From the NCBI GenBank assembly GCA_030652315.1, contig JAUSAX010000096.1, forward strand, positions 1 to 64,000: 64,000 nucleotides of DNA. The letters run 5' to 3'. The position numbers and the translations under genes are program-made. This document shows, piece by piece, positions 1 through 8,421 of the stretch. The stretch is from Afipia sp. (GTDB lineage Bacteria > Pseudomonadota > Alphaproteobacteria > Rhizobiales > Xanthobacteraceae). The notes beneath the pieces were generated by a model that saw only the letters and a program-made list of their open reading frames with translations, was not told the DNA's origin and did no database searches. Position 1 is the stretch's first letter, and the number at the start of each line of letters is the position of its first letter.

Positions 1-757
1 TGAACACAGTGCGGTCCACGATCTCACCCTCCAGAAAATTCATCGGCGGCGATCCGATGAATGCTGCGACAAAGAGAGTTTTCGGCCGGTCGTAGAGCTC
101 AAGGGGCGGCCCTTCCTGCTCGACTACTCCGCCATTCATCACCACCACCCTGTCGGCGAGCGTCATCGCTTCGACCTGATCGTGGGTGACATAGATTGTT
201 GTGGTGCCCAGCCGCTGATGGAGTTCCTTGATCTCGGAACGCATCTGAACCCGAAGCTTGGCGTCGAGGTTGGAAAGCGGCTCATCGAAAAGGAAGACGT
301 TCGGGTCACGCACGATAGCACGGCCCATCGCCACCCGTTGGCGCTGCCCGCCCGAGAGGGCACGCGGCTTGCGGTCCAGCAGAGCTTCGAGCCCCAGGAT
401 TCGTCCCGCATTGAGGACACGCGACTCGATTTCGGCCCGCCCAACGCCACGCTGCTTCAGCGCGAAGCCCATGTTGTCGCGCACGTTCATGTGGGGATAG
501 AGTGCGTAGTTCTGAAAGACCATAGCGATGTCCCGATCCTTCGGGGCCACATCATTGACCACCCGGTCGCCGATCATGATCTCACCGCCCGTGACATCCT
601 CGAGCCCTGCGACCATCCGCAGAAGCGTGGACTTGCCGCAGCCCGACGGGCCCACGAGGGCGACGAACTCGCCATCTGGTATGTGCATGGAAATGCCGTG
701 AAGGACTTCCAGGTTGCCGTAGGACTTGCGAACGCTCTTCAGGTCCACTGTACTCAT
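1..757 (-). CDS. ABC transporter ATP-binding protein (sugar/MalK-UgpC type), 3' part outside window
   Basis: This is the cytoplasmic ATPase that would power the sugar-type importer encoded just upstream. The visible 252 residues carry Walker A (GPSGCGKST, about residues 36-44), the Q-loop (VFQNYALYP), the signature LSGGQ (134-138), Walker B (VFLFDEP, 154-160) and the H-loop His192, all intact. The start of the C-terminal regulatory domain typical of the CUT1 family follows, and the frame is still open at the window edge. The start is the ATG at 757. It is the last visible gene of a minus-strand operon that begins at 8164. The exact substrate cannot be read from an ATPase of this family. Confidence 0.93.
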   Translation of the reverse strand, partial: MSTVDLKSVRKSYGNLEVLHGISMHIPDGEFVALVGPSGCGKSTLLRMVAGLEDVTGGEIMIGDRVVNDVAPKDRDIAMVFQNYALYPHMNVRDNMGFALKQRGVGRAEIESRVLNAGRILGLEALLDRKPRALSGGQRQRVAMGRAIVRDPNVFLFDEPLSNLDAKLRVQMRSEIKELHQRLGTTTIYVTHDQVEAMTLADRVVVMNGGVVEQEGPPLELYDRPKTLFVAAFIGSPPMNFLEGEIVDRTVF

Positions 758-838
758 CGCGGACAACTCCCCATAGTGTGTGCGAGATTACTCCGGGCCA
801 CGAATGCGACCCGGCGCTGCGAATAACTATTTTCGTGA

Positions 839-1516
839 TCAGGCGTCGGGCGCCTTTGACTTTGCTTTTTTCAGTTCCTTGATCAGGAAGAGCCCGCCGT
901 TGCGTTCGTGAATCTTGGCCATAGACGCAGCCGCGCGGAAATCTCCTTCGCACAGATACTCGACGATCTTGCGATGCTCGCGTACCTGCTCCTGCAGCCG
1001 TTCCGCCTTGGGAATGATCCCGTGACGCAGATAGGACGTCAGACCCAGGATACTCTCCATGATGCGGGTGCAGTACGGCGAGAGAGGACCACCGCACAGC
1101 AGCCGATGAAATTCGTCATTGATGGCGGAAACGCCTTGCAGATCACCGCGCTGTGCCGCGCCGTCCATTGCCTCGACGCTTTCCTGGAGCTTCTGCAGCA
1201 TCGCGTCATCGAAACTGGGGCCGTTCAGTTCAATCGCCAGGCCGGTGATCAGGCCGCGAATGGAACTGACCTCGTGAACCTGTTCGACGTTGATGCTTCG
1301 CACGACCGCACCCACATGAGTGTTCATGTCGAGCCATCCCTCGGCGGCCAGCGCCTGGACCGCCTCCCGGATCGGAGTCTCGCTGATGCCCAGCCGCTGG
1401 GAAATGTCGCCCAACTTGATGCGGTCGCCGGGCCGCACCTCGCCCGACAGTATCATCTGCCTGATGTATTGATGCGCTAGGCTCGACTTGGTGGCGAATA
1501 CTGTGGGCAGGCTCAT
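839..1516 (-). CDS. GntR family transcriptional regulator with FCD ligand-binding domain
   Basis: A DNA-binding regulator of 225 residues, the normal size for the FadR/FCD subfamily. Residues about 10-76 form the winged helix-turn-helix (LGISETPIREAVQALAAEGW is the family hallmark). Residues about 80-210 form the all-helical FCD domain, with the Asp/His pattern (NDEFHRLL, EHRKIVEYL, KIHERNGG) that usually binds a metal next to an organic-acid ligand. It lies between permease and ATPase genes in the same direction, so it is most likely the local regulator of the uptake and catabolic operon, responding to its substrate or an intermediate. An AT-rich palindrome upstream of the first operon gene (8208-8223) is a possible operator. 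Confidence 0.93.
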   Translation of the reverse strand: MSLPTVFATKSSLAHQYIRQMILSGEVRPGDRIKLGDISQRLGISETPIREAVQALAAEGWLDMNTHVGAVVRSINVEQVHEVSSIRGLITGLAIELNGPSFDDAMLQKLQESVEAMDGAAQRGDLQGVSAINDEFHRLLCGGPLSPYCTRIMESILGLTSYLRHGIIPKAERLQEQVREHRKIVEYLCEGDFRAAASMAKIHERNGGLFLIKELKKAKSKAPDA

Positions 1517-1551
1517 GGGTTCAATCCACTTTGGTCCATCGCCGTCTCGTT

Positions 1552-2421
1552 CTATCCTTTAGTGGCGCCGTCAGCGAGACCCTGGATCAGCCACTTCTGA
1601 ACAAGCAGTGCGAAGATGACGACAGGAACGACGGTGATCGTGCCAACGGCGGTCAGGGCGGCCCAGTTTGCACCGTTGACGGTATCGCCTGCGATGCCGG
1701 CAATGGCCACCGGGATCGTCGAGGCAAAGCGATTGGTGAGCACCAGCGCGAAGAGAAGCTCTTCCCACGCGAGAATCATGCTGAAGATCAACGTGGAAAG
1801 GAGGCCCGGCATCGATATCGGCACGATGATCTTGAAGAAGGCGCCATATCGAGAGCAACCGTCGATCATTGCCGATTCCTCCAGTTCGCGAGGAAGCGAA
1901 ACGAAGAAGCTGCGCATGAGCCACATCACGTAGGGGATGAGAAATGTGCAATAGGCGAGGATGAGCGTGATGTGCTTGTCAGCCAGACCCAGCTTGCGGG
2001 CGACAAGGAACATGGGCACAGCCAGCGCGATCGGCGGAACGCCGCGAGAAAGCAGGATCAGCACCCCGAAGGTGTGGGCCCCGCGCAGCTTTATCCGCGC
2101 GAGCGCATAACCTGCCATCGCACCGACGACGATCGAAAGAAACCCAGCCCCGACTGCGACGATGACCGTATTGATAAGCCGCCGGACGATGTCGGCCCGC
2201 TGGAGATATTCCAAGTAGGTGGCGATCGTGGGGGTGAAGAATAACTTCGGCGGGTTGGTGAAGATATCGACCTGCTGCTTGAACGAGGTCAGCACCATCC
2301 AGAAAATCGGAAACAGGAAGAGCAGGCTGATGAGCACGCCGGCGACGATGCGGACGTGGCTTCCCTTGATTCTGCGGCGCGCAGCGGGCAGCGGTTGGGC
2401 AATGGTTCGAGCAATGGTCAA
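1552..2421 (-). CDS. carbohydrate ABC transporter permease (MalG-like)
   Basis: An inner-membrane permease of 289 residues with six predicted membrane segments; the first is at about residues 22-44. The cytoplasmic coupling loop EESAMIDGCSRYGAFFKI is a good match to the EAA motif that docks on the ATPase. Length and motif fit the MalG/UgpE half of CUT1 importers. The start overlaps the stop of the partner permease by 4 bases, which implies translational coupling and equal amounts of the two subunits. The GntR gene follows 35 bases after the stop. Confidence 0.93.
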   Translation of the reverse strand: MTIARTIAQPLPAARRRIKGSHVRIVAGVLISLLFLFPIFWMVLTSFKQQVDIFTNPPKLFFTPTIATYLEYLQRADIVRRLINTVIVAVGAGFLSIVVGAMAGYALARIKLRGAHTFGVLILLSRGVPPIALAVPMFLVARKLGLADKHITLILAYCTFLIPYVMWLMRSFFVSLPRELEESAMIDGCSRYGAFFKIIVPISMPGLLSTLIFSMILAWEELLFALVLTNRFASTIPVAIAGIAGDTVNGANWAALTAVGTITVVPVVIFALLVQKWLIQGLADGATKG

Positions 2422-3329
2422 AACAATTCCTCCAGCTTGCGGCTGCCGCGCAGGAAGAGCCCGGTCAGAATCATCGTGAACACCAGGACGATCATGACCA
2501 TGGCGGCGGATTCGGCAAAATGAAACGAGCGGAAGGCTTCCTCATAGATGAAGAGGTTGATGACGCTGGTCGCTTTGCCCGGACCGCCGTAGGTCGAGGC
2601 CAATACAATATCGAACAGCTTCACAGCGCCGAGCCAGCGGATCACGAAGGTTGCCGCGATAATCGGCACCAACAGCGGCAGAGCCACGGACCACAACGTC
2701 GCCCACCAGTTCGCCCCGTCAATTTTAGCTGCCTCGAACACATCTCGCGGCAGGGCAAGCAGCGCCGCCGTGGCGATCAGCACGATAAAGGGGGTCCAAC
2801 GCCATGTGTCGATGATGATGATTGTGGCCATCGCCAATTGCGGGTCACCGAACCAGTCGAACGGGCCTATTCCGAGAAATCCGAGGAGGTAGTTCATGAT
2901 CCCCCAGAGCGGATCGAGGATCATGCGCCAGATCCCGCCCGCGACCACCGGGGCCACGACCATGGGAATAATGAAGAGTGCGCGTATCAGGCCGCGTCCG
3001 CCCCACTCCGCGTTGATCAGAAAGGCGATGCCGAAGCCCAGCGCCACCTGCAGAGGGAGGGCAATGACGAGATAGATGAGTGTGACGCGCAGCGAATCCC
3101 AGAACCGGTAATCCTGGAGAACAGTCTCGTAATTCTCCCATCCGACCCACTCTCCCGCGCCAAATATCGACATGTCAAAGCGAGAGAAGCTGATCTCGAG
3201 CGTGTAGAATATCGGATAGGCAAGCACTGCCAACAGCAACACGATCGTCGGCAGCATAAAGGACCAGCGGACGAAAAGGTCTCCCAATTTTCCGGGGCGG
3301 CGTCGCTTTTCTGAAGTGGCAAGCGTCAT
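2418..3329 (-). CDS. carbohydrate ABC transporter permease (MalF/UgpA-like)
   Basis: The second channel-forming subunit of the importer, 303 residues. A first membrane segment is at about residues 24-44, and an EAA loop (FEAAKIDGANWWATLWSV) is near residue 215. It overlaps the upstream oxidoreductase-subunit gene by 4 bases and the downstream permease by 4 bases, so the transport and oxidation genes are co-translated. The family handles mono- and oligosaccharides, polyols and glycerol phosphates; nothing in the protein narrows this further. Confidence 0.93.
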   Translation of the reverse strand: MTLATSEKRRRPGKLGDLFVRWSFMLPTIVLLLAVLAYPIFYTLEISFSRFDMSIFGAGEWVGWENYETVLQDYRFWDSLRVTLIYLVIALPLQVALGFGIAFLINAEWGGRGLIRALFIIPMVVAPVVAGGIWRMILDPLWGIMNYLLGFLGIGPFDWFGDPQLAMATIIIIDTWRWTPFIVLIATAALLALPRDVFEAAKIDGANWWATLWSVALPLLVPIIAATFVIRWLGAVKLFDIVLASTYGGPGKATSVINLFIYEEAFRSFHFAESAAMVMIVLVFTMILTGLFLRGSRKLEELF

Positions 3330-3796
3330 GGCGTTTCCCCCTCGGCAACGTCTCGATAGATCTTGCCGCGCGCGCGGACCGGATCGAGAAGCGACCAGTC
3401 ACTTTGCTCCATGTCATAGCCTTTCGGAAACGGCGCACGCGGCTCCATCCCGATGACCCGCATGACCCGATCATCTCGATAGTAGCACTGCGCGATCACC
3501 AGCTCGAGAGTCGTTGCCAAAGCGCGATTCTCAGTCCGAATCCGCTCCAGCACCGTGCCGGGTCCAGCACTCCGGAGCGCCGCGAGGTCACCTGCCACAG
3601 CTGAATGGAGCATCGTCAGGACGTCAGCCAGCGCTGTCGTGTCGCGACCCGTGGAAGCGAGAATGTCGTCAAGGATCGCGGGGTCACCAGCGCTCGGCAG
3701 GAGAAATTCCTCAGAAGCCGGAATCATAGCCGCGGCGATCACTCGCAGCGTTTCCCGCTGGGCATCGTCGAAGGGCATGGTGCGTGATTTGGTCAT
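3326..3796 (-). CDS. gluconate 2-dehydrogenase subunit 3-like protein
   Basis: A small protein of 156 residues resembling the Gluconate_2-dh3 family, the accessory subunit of GMC-type FAD dehydrogenases. The N-terminal pattern (ETLRVIAAAMIPAS) is typical. Known periplasmic versions carry a twin-arginine signal; this one starts directly with the mature domain (MTKSRTMPF) and shows no signal peptide, so it should stay in the cytoplasm. The frame stays open upstream inside the GMC gene, but the ATG at 3796, 8 bases after the GMC stop, is the sensible start. It probably helps fold or stabilise the GMC partner. No cytochrome subunit gene accompanies it. Confidence 0.8.
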   Translation of the reverse strand: MTKSRTMPFDDAQRETLRVIAAAMIPASEEFLLPSAGDPAILDDILASTGRDTTALADVLTMLHSAVAGDLAALRSAGPGTVLERIRTENRALATTLELVIAQCYYRDDRVMRVIGMEPRAPFPKGYDMEQSDWSLLDPVRARGKIYRDVAEGETP

Positions 3797-3803
3797 CGGC
3801 CCC

Positions 3804-5411
3804 TCAGTCGAACAAATTGTGGATACGCGTCTTGATCTGGTCAGCCACATAGAGCGCAATCGCCTGAATGGTCGAGGTCGGATTGACGCCGCCTGCGGTG
3901 ACGAAAACACTGCCATCAACAATGAACAGGTTGCGCACGTCGTGGCTGCGCCCCCAGTCGTTGACCACAGACCGCTTCGGATCGTGGCCCATCCGTGCTG
4001 TGCCAAGCAGATGCCAGCCCGCAGAAGGCATCGGTGACTTGACGCTGATGTCGCGGGCTCCCGCCGTCTTGAGAATTTCGATCCCGCGCGCAAGCGAATG
4101 ATCCAGCATTTTCTGCGAATTTTCACCGACCCGATAGGTGATCTTCGGGGCCGGAATGCCGTCGGAATCCTTGAGATTCGGATCGAGCGTAACCCGGTTG
4201 ATCTCCTCGGGAAGATCCTCGCAGATCGAAACCATGCCGGCGCTGTAATCAAACAGTCGCCGGAACGCGGCGTGATGGCCTTCGCCCCACGGGATCAATC
4301 CGTCCGCCATCCCTGTGACTGCCGCTGAAACGGGACCAAGCCCGCGCGTAAACTGGTAGCAATAGCCGCGGAGAAAACCGCGCGCGGCATCGGTTTCGTA
4401 AAACTCCATGCTCCAGGCGCCAATCCTCGGACCACGATAGCCGTCGAGCTTCTGATCGAAGTAGCCGCGCACCTGGCCATAGGGATGGAACATCAGGTTC
4501 TTGCCCACGATGCCGCTGGTATTCGCCAAGCCGTCCGGAAATTGCTCCGATGCGGAATTGAGCAGCAGCCTCGGCGTACCGATCCCATTGCACGCAACGA
4601 TGACGATTGCCGCAGGCTGGAAGCGCTCGACGCCGTCCGCATCGACGTAGTAGGCGCCGGTCGCCATTCGATCGGCATCGGTCTCGATCCGCCGCACGCG
4701 GCATCGGGTCCGCAGTTCGACCCGCGCACGGATCGCCTTCGGCCAGTATGTTCCGTCAGTGGTTGCTTTCGCGCCCTGCGCGCAGCCAGAGAGGCAATGG
4801 CCCAAATTGATGCAAGCCGCGCGGTCTTCATAGGTCTGGGTGTTGATTGCCGCGTCAGATGGCCACCAGTGCCAGCCGAGCGCATTCATCGCACCGCCCA
4901 GAACAACGCCGGTCCGGCCCAGCGGCACAGGCGGCATCACCGCCGGCTTTGGCGGGTAGGACGGATCTCCCTCGAGAGCCGCAACGCCGGTTATCTGATC
5001 ATTCAGGGCGTAGTAAGGCTCCAGGGTCTTGTAGCTGATCGGCCAATCCTCCGCGACGCCATCAAGCGAGCGAACCCGGAAGTCGGAAGGGTGAAGGCGA
5101 GGAAAATGCGCGGCGTAGAGTATCGTGCCGCCGCCTACTCCGTTGAAGTTGGCAACCTTGATCGGCGAGTCATCCTCGTTGATCGGATAGTCTTCAGGAA
5201 GACCGCGGCGGTTCGGACTTATGGAGTAATCACCAAACTGCCGGGCTTCCCAGTCTCGGCCGGTGCTCGGAAAATCCGTCGGCTTGGCCCAGTCACCCTG
5301 TTCAAGACACAGGATTCTCATTCTGGTGTCGGCAAGACTCCATGCAACGGCGGCGCCAGAGGCACCGCCGCCGATGATCAGAACGTCTACAGGATCGTTC
5401 GCCTCAGTCAT
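3804..5411 (-). CDS. GMC family FAD-dependent oxidoreductase (sugar/polyol dehydrogenase type)
   Basis: A flavoprotein of 535 residues. The N-terminus has the dinucleotide-binding motif GGGASG (residues 14-19), followed by the GMC signature region (GVGGGTILYAAHFPR). Near the C-terminus are the catalytic His467 (GWHLLGTARMG) and Asn510 (GGVNPTSTI). A Cys pair in CLSGCAQGAK resembles gluconate and sorbitol dehydrogenases of the group that works with a subunit 3. No signal peptide is seen. It should oxidise a hydroxyl of the imported compound, passing electrons to an unidentified acceptor. The next gene upstream is an enolase-superfamily enzyme and the partner subunit follows, so it is a catabolic enzyme of this operon. 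Confidence 0.9.
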   Translation of the reverse strand: MTEANDPVDVLIIGGGASGAAVAWSLADTRMRILCLEQGDWAKPTDFPSTGRDWEARQFGDYSISPNRRGLPEDYPINEDDSPIKVANFNGVGGGTILYAAHFPRLHPSDFRVRSLDGVAEDWPISYKTLEPYYALNDQITGVAALEGDPSYPPKPAVMPPVPLGRTGVVLGGAMNALGWHWWPSDAAINTQTYEDRAACINLGHCLSGCAQGAKATTDGTYWPKAIRARVELRTRCRVRRIETDADRMATGAYYVDADGVERFQPAAIVIVACNGIGTPRLLLNSASEQFPDGLANTSGIVGKNLMFHPYGQVRGYFDQKLDGYRGPRIGAWSMEFYETDAARGFLRGYCYQFTRGLGPVSAAVTGMADGLIPWGEGHHAAFRRLFDYSAGMVSICEDLPEEINRVTLDPNLKDSDGIPAPKITYRVGENSQKMLDHSLARGIEILKTAGARDISVKSPMPSAGWHLLGTARMGHDPKRSVVNDWGRSHDVRNLFIVDGSVFVTAGGVNPTSTIQAIALYVADQIKTRIHNLFD

Positions 5412-5437
5412 GACTCTTCCGACAACCGTTCTGCTGC

Positions 5438-6658
5438 TCAGACGCCCAGTCGCGCGACGGCGGTGTTGATGAAGCCGGCATCAACCGGAGGATGAGCAAG
5501 CAGGGCCTCCTCGATCGGATCGGTACCCCAGCCCGGCCGGTCAGGAATGATCAGATGGCCGTCGACGAACTCGGGAACATGCGTGAACAGCTCATGATCC
5601 CATGAGATGCGATCGATATCGGTTTCCATGATCCGCAGGTTGGGCACGGACGCGCAGAAATGCGCGTTCATCATGGTGCAGAGGTGACCGTAGAAGTTGT
5701 GGCAGGCGACGTTGGTTTCGTACGCTTCCGCTGCTGCCGCGATCTTCATTGACTGCCAGACGCCATTCCAGGGAGTGTCGACAATGGCGACGTCGATCGA
5801 TTGAGCGCGGAAAAACGGCAGGAACTGCTGCAGGCCGATCAGGGTTTCGCAGGATGCGATCGGATGAGCGCTCTTGGAGCGGATCAACGCGAGCGCTTCG
5901 GGATCGAGCGTGTCGATTTCGACCCAGAAGATATCCAGGTCGTTAAGCTCGCGCACAATCTCGAGATAGCCTTCTGTCCGGGCGTTGAAGTTGAGATCGA
6001 CCAGGATATCCATATCCGGCCCGGTCTCTTCGCGAATTACTTCCAGATGGCGGCGCAGGTTCTTCCTGGTTCGGCGCTCGACATTGCGACCAGCGTCGAA
6101 GGGCCTTCCAAAGCCTGGCGCCCAGCTCGCGATGCGGTCGTTTTCATCGTAGTTGAATATGTTGGTCTTCAGACCCGTGTAACCCTGCGCTCCAACATCG
6201 CGAGCGATCTGGCGAACGCCTTCGATGTCGAAGATCGGAGGCGTGAAATGTTCGGTTCGCGCGCGGTACGAGACGCAGTGCGACCAGTAGACCCGGATCT
6301 TGTCGCGAACCTTGCCGCCGAGCAGCGTATAGCAGGGCACACCCAGCGTCTTCGCCTTAACATCAAGCAACGCGTTCTCGATCGCACCGAGCGCCTGCCC
6401 CACCACGCCACCAGAGCCAGGCCGGGTGACGTTGCGAAGATCCTCGCGGATATGCTCGTGATGCATTGCGCTTTGGCCGATCAGGCGGTGCTTGATCTGG
6501 TGGATCGCCGCCTCCACGCCCGGCGAGCCGAAATTCTGATCGAACTCGCTCCAGCCACTGATCCCGTCTTCCGTAGTGATTTTCAGGAAGAAGTAGTTTC
6601 TCCAGGAGTTGCTGCAGGAAAAGGTTTTGACCTCGCGGATGATGGCCTTCTTCGACAT
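5438..6658 (-). CDS. mandelate racemase/muconate lactonizing enzyme family protein (probable sugar-acid dehydratase)
   Basis: An enolase-superfamily enzyme of 406 residues: capping domain at about 1-130, then a TIM barrel. Metal ligands can be assigned as Asp221 (DLNFN), Glu247 (FWVEID) and Glu271 (SCET). A barrel-end base is likely His320 (ACHNFYGH), with Asp294 (VDTPWNG) as its dyad partner. The usual KxK strand reads KTN (164-166), so the second lysine is missing. A His-only mechanism is typical of sugar-acid dehydratases such as galactonate dehydratase rather than of racemases. The gene sits between the binding protein and the GMC enzyme, so it probably removes water from an acid derived from the imported substrate. 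Which acid is unknown. Confidence 0.88.
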   Translation of the reverse strand: MSKKAIIREVKTFSCSNSWRNYFFLKITTEDGISGWSEFDQNFGSPGVEAAIHQIKHRLIGQSAMHHEHIREDLRNVTRPGSGGVVGQALGAIENALLDVKAKTLGVPCYTLLGGKVRDKIRVYWSHCVSYRARTEHFTPPIFDIEGVRQIARDVGAQGYTGLKTNIFNYDENDRIASWAPGFGRPFDAGRNVERRTRKNLRRHLEVIREETGPDMDILVDLNFNARTEGYLEIVRELNDLDIFWVEIDTLDPEALALIRSKSAHPIASCETLIGLQQFLPFFRAQSIDVAIVDTPWNGVWQSMKIAAAAEAYETNVACHNFYGHLCTMMNAHFCASVPNLRIMETDIDRISWDHELFTHVPEFVDGHLIIPDRPGWGTDPIEEALLAHPPVDAGFINTAVARLGV

Positions 6659-6814
6659 GATATTCTCGATCTCTTATTAGGGACTGATGGGGTGGCGGGC
6701 GGCGCCACGCTGCCCGATGCAGCGAAGCGCAAACCCGCGGCCGCCGGTGGACGGCCGCTGGAATTCAGGGCTTGCCCGTGGATACAGAATATCCACGGGC
6801 AAAACCCACGTCGT

Positions 6815-8164
6815 TTACTTGAGGACCTTGGCGATGCGGTTTGCAGCTACGTCCAAAGCTTCTTTGGAGCTAACCTGTCCGGCAAGAGCCCGCGCGACTT
6901 CATCCGCAAGGATCTGCTGGGTGGCATCGGAGCGAGGGCTCCGGATCCGCCACATCTTGCCCTTCTCGGCAACATCGTACGCTTGCTGGAGAGTGCTGAA
7001 GACGGGCTTCTGCCAATCCTCGGCAGGCGCGCTCAAGGTCGACTTGCGCGCCGGGAAGGAACCTGCGAGCGAGACATTGGTCTTCTCACCCTGCTTCGAC
7101 GACAGCCATTCCACGAACGCCCAGGAAGCATTCAGACGCTTGGTCTTGGCGCTGATCCCCGCCGTCCAGATGCCGCGATGCGCGCCGGCGCTCGCCTTGC
7201 CTACCGGCATCACCTGCATGCCAAGCTCGTTCAAGGTCAGCTTGGAAGCTTTTGGATCGACGCCAGTCGCCTTGTAGACGCTGCCCCACATGAACATGGT
7301 TGCAACGGCACCCTGGCGGAACGCCTGAAGCGATTCCTGGAGGCCATGACCGAGAGCGCCCGGGGGCGCGTATTCCAGAAGCTTCTTGTGCATATTCAGA
7401 GCGGCAACGCCGACTTCATTGTTGAAGACGGGCGCGCCCTTGTCGTCCAGCAACGACCCGCCGTTCGAATTCATGATCGTCTGCCAAATCGGCGGGGTCA
7501 GCTGATCGCGGACGAAGAAGGTATCCACCGCCCACGCATCGATCGTCCCGTCGCCATTCATATCCTGGACCAGCTTGGGAGCCTGTTCGAAATACTGGTC
7601 CCAAGTCAGCGCCGGTGTCGGCTCGGGCAGACCGGCCTTTTTGTAGTGAGCGCGGTTGTAGAACATCAGGAGCATGTTCGAGCGGACCGGGATGCTGTAC
7701 TGCAGCCCCTTCCATTCGCCGGCAGCCAGCGGCGCCGCATTGAAATCAGCCCAGTCGTAGTCTTTAGAAGTGATGGGCGCGACTTTAGGACCCTTTAGAT
7801 CGACCAATGCGCCCAGTTGCGCCAGCTGCGGCGTCCAAGGGTCGTCGATGACGAGAACGTCATATTCCGGACTGGCGCTCGTTGCCTCAAGCATCAACTT
7901 CGCCAGATGCTCGTTGTAGGGCACACCATCGATGGTGACCTTGATATTCGGATAGATCTTGTTGAACTCGGGCACGAGCACGGATTGCCACGTGTGCGAG
8001 AAGGCGCTGTTGGCAATGATGCGGAGCTCGATCGGGGCTTTGGCTGTCCCCAATCCGTCGTCCGCCAATGCGCCTCCCATGGTCAGACCCGTCGCCATGA
8101 GCGCAGCCGCAGCCGTGCGCAAAAGCCAATTCTTTGGCGCACGCGCCGATATTCCGTTGTTCAT
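6815..8164 (-). CDS. extracellular solute-binding protein of sugar ABC transporter
   Basis: The periplasmic receptor of the importer, 449 residues, in the size range of family 1 solute-binding proteins. A Sec signal peptide covers about residues 1-34 (basic start, alanine-rich core, ALA before DDG). The mature part contains the family's typical segments (FNKIYPNIKVTIDGVPYNEH; WAFVEWLSSKQGE). It is the first gene of the operon and has a strong ribosome binding site, AGGGAGGA, so it is the most translated component, as expected for a binding protein. The start is the ATG at 8164. Confidence 0.93.
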   Translation of the reverse strand: MNNGISARAPKNWLLRTAAAALMATGLTMGGALADDGLGTAKAPIELRIIANSAFSHTWQSVLVPEFNKIYPNIKVTIDGVPYNEHLAKLMLEATSASPEYDVLVIDDPWTPQLAQLGALVDLKGPKVAPITSKDYDWADFNAAPLAAGEWKGLQYSIPVRSNMLLMFYNRAHYKKAGLPEPTPALTWDQYFEQAPKLVQDMNGDGTIDAWAVDTFFVRDQLTPPIWQTIMNSNGGSLLDDKGAPVFNNEVGVAALNMHKKLLEYAPPGALGHGLQESLQAFRQGAVATMFMWGSVYKATGVDPKASKLTLNELGMQVMPVGKASAGAHRGIWTAGISAKTKRLNASWAFVEWLSSKQGEKTNVSLAGSFPARKSTLSAPAEDWQKPVFSTLQQAYDVAEKGKMWRIRSPRSDATQQILADEVARALAGQVSSKEALDVAANRIAKVLK

Positions 8165-8207
8165 CGCCGGTTTCCTCCCTGAAGCAATGGTTCTTTTCTA
8201 TATCGGA

Positions 8208-8223
8208 TATTGGATATCATATA
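8208..8223. promoter_or_regulatory. candidate GntR operator / promoter region of the uptake operon
   Basis: An AT-rich block in a GC-rich neighbourhood sits 44 bases upstream of the binding-protein start. It contains TATTGGATATCATATA, an imperfect 16-base palindrome centred on GATATC with two mismatched pairs, and continues into TATAATATAT, which could serve as a -10 element. FadR-subfamily GntR proteins bind short palindromes of this size. Binding by the GntR protein at 839-1516 is inferred only. Confidence 0.35.
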
Positions 8224-8421
8224 TAATATATCGTCAACCCGCCCGACTTGCAGACGGGACGATGTGTCGCGTTCGCACCGGCCGAAGCTATCTCGCAGGT
8301 CGCCCGACGCGCGATCAGCGCGGGGGCACGACCAGCGTCGAGCCGCGAAAGGCGTCCAGATTCGCGTCGAAATGAAGGGAATGACGTCCAGCGCTCCCTT
8401 CGGAGGCCACCTCGAAACCCG

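Noticed and set aside
5801-7798. Long plus-strand frame across the enolase-family and binding-protein genes
   Set aside because: It runs through two well-supported minus-strand genes and has no motifs; typical antisense shadow in high-GC DNA.
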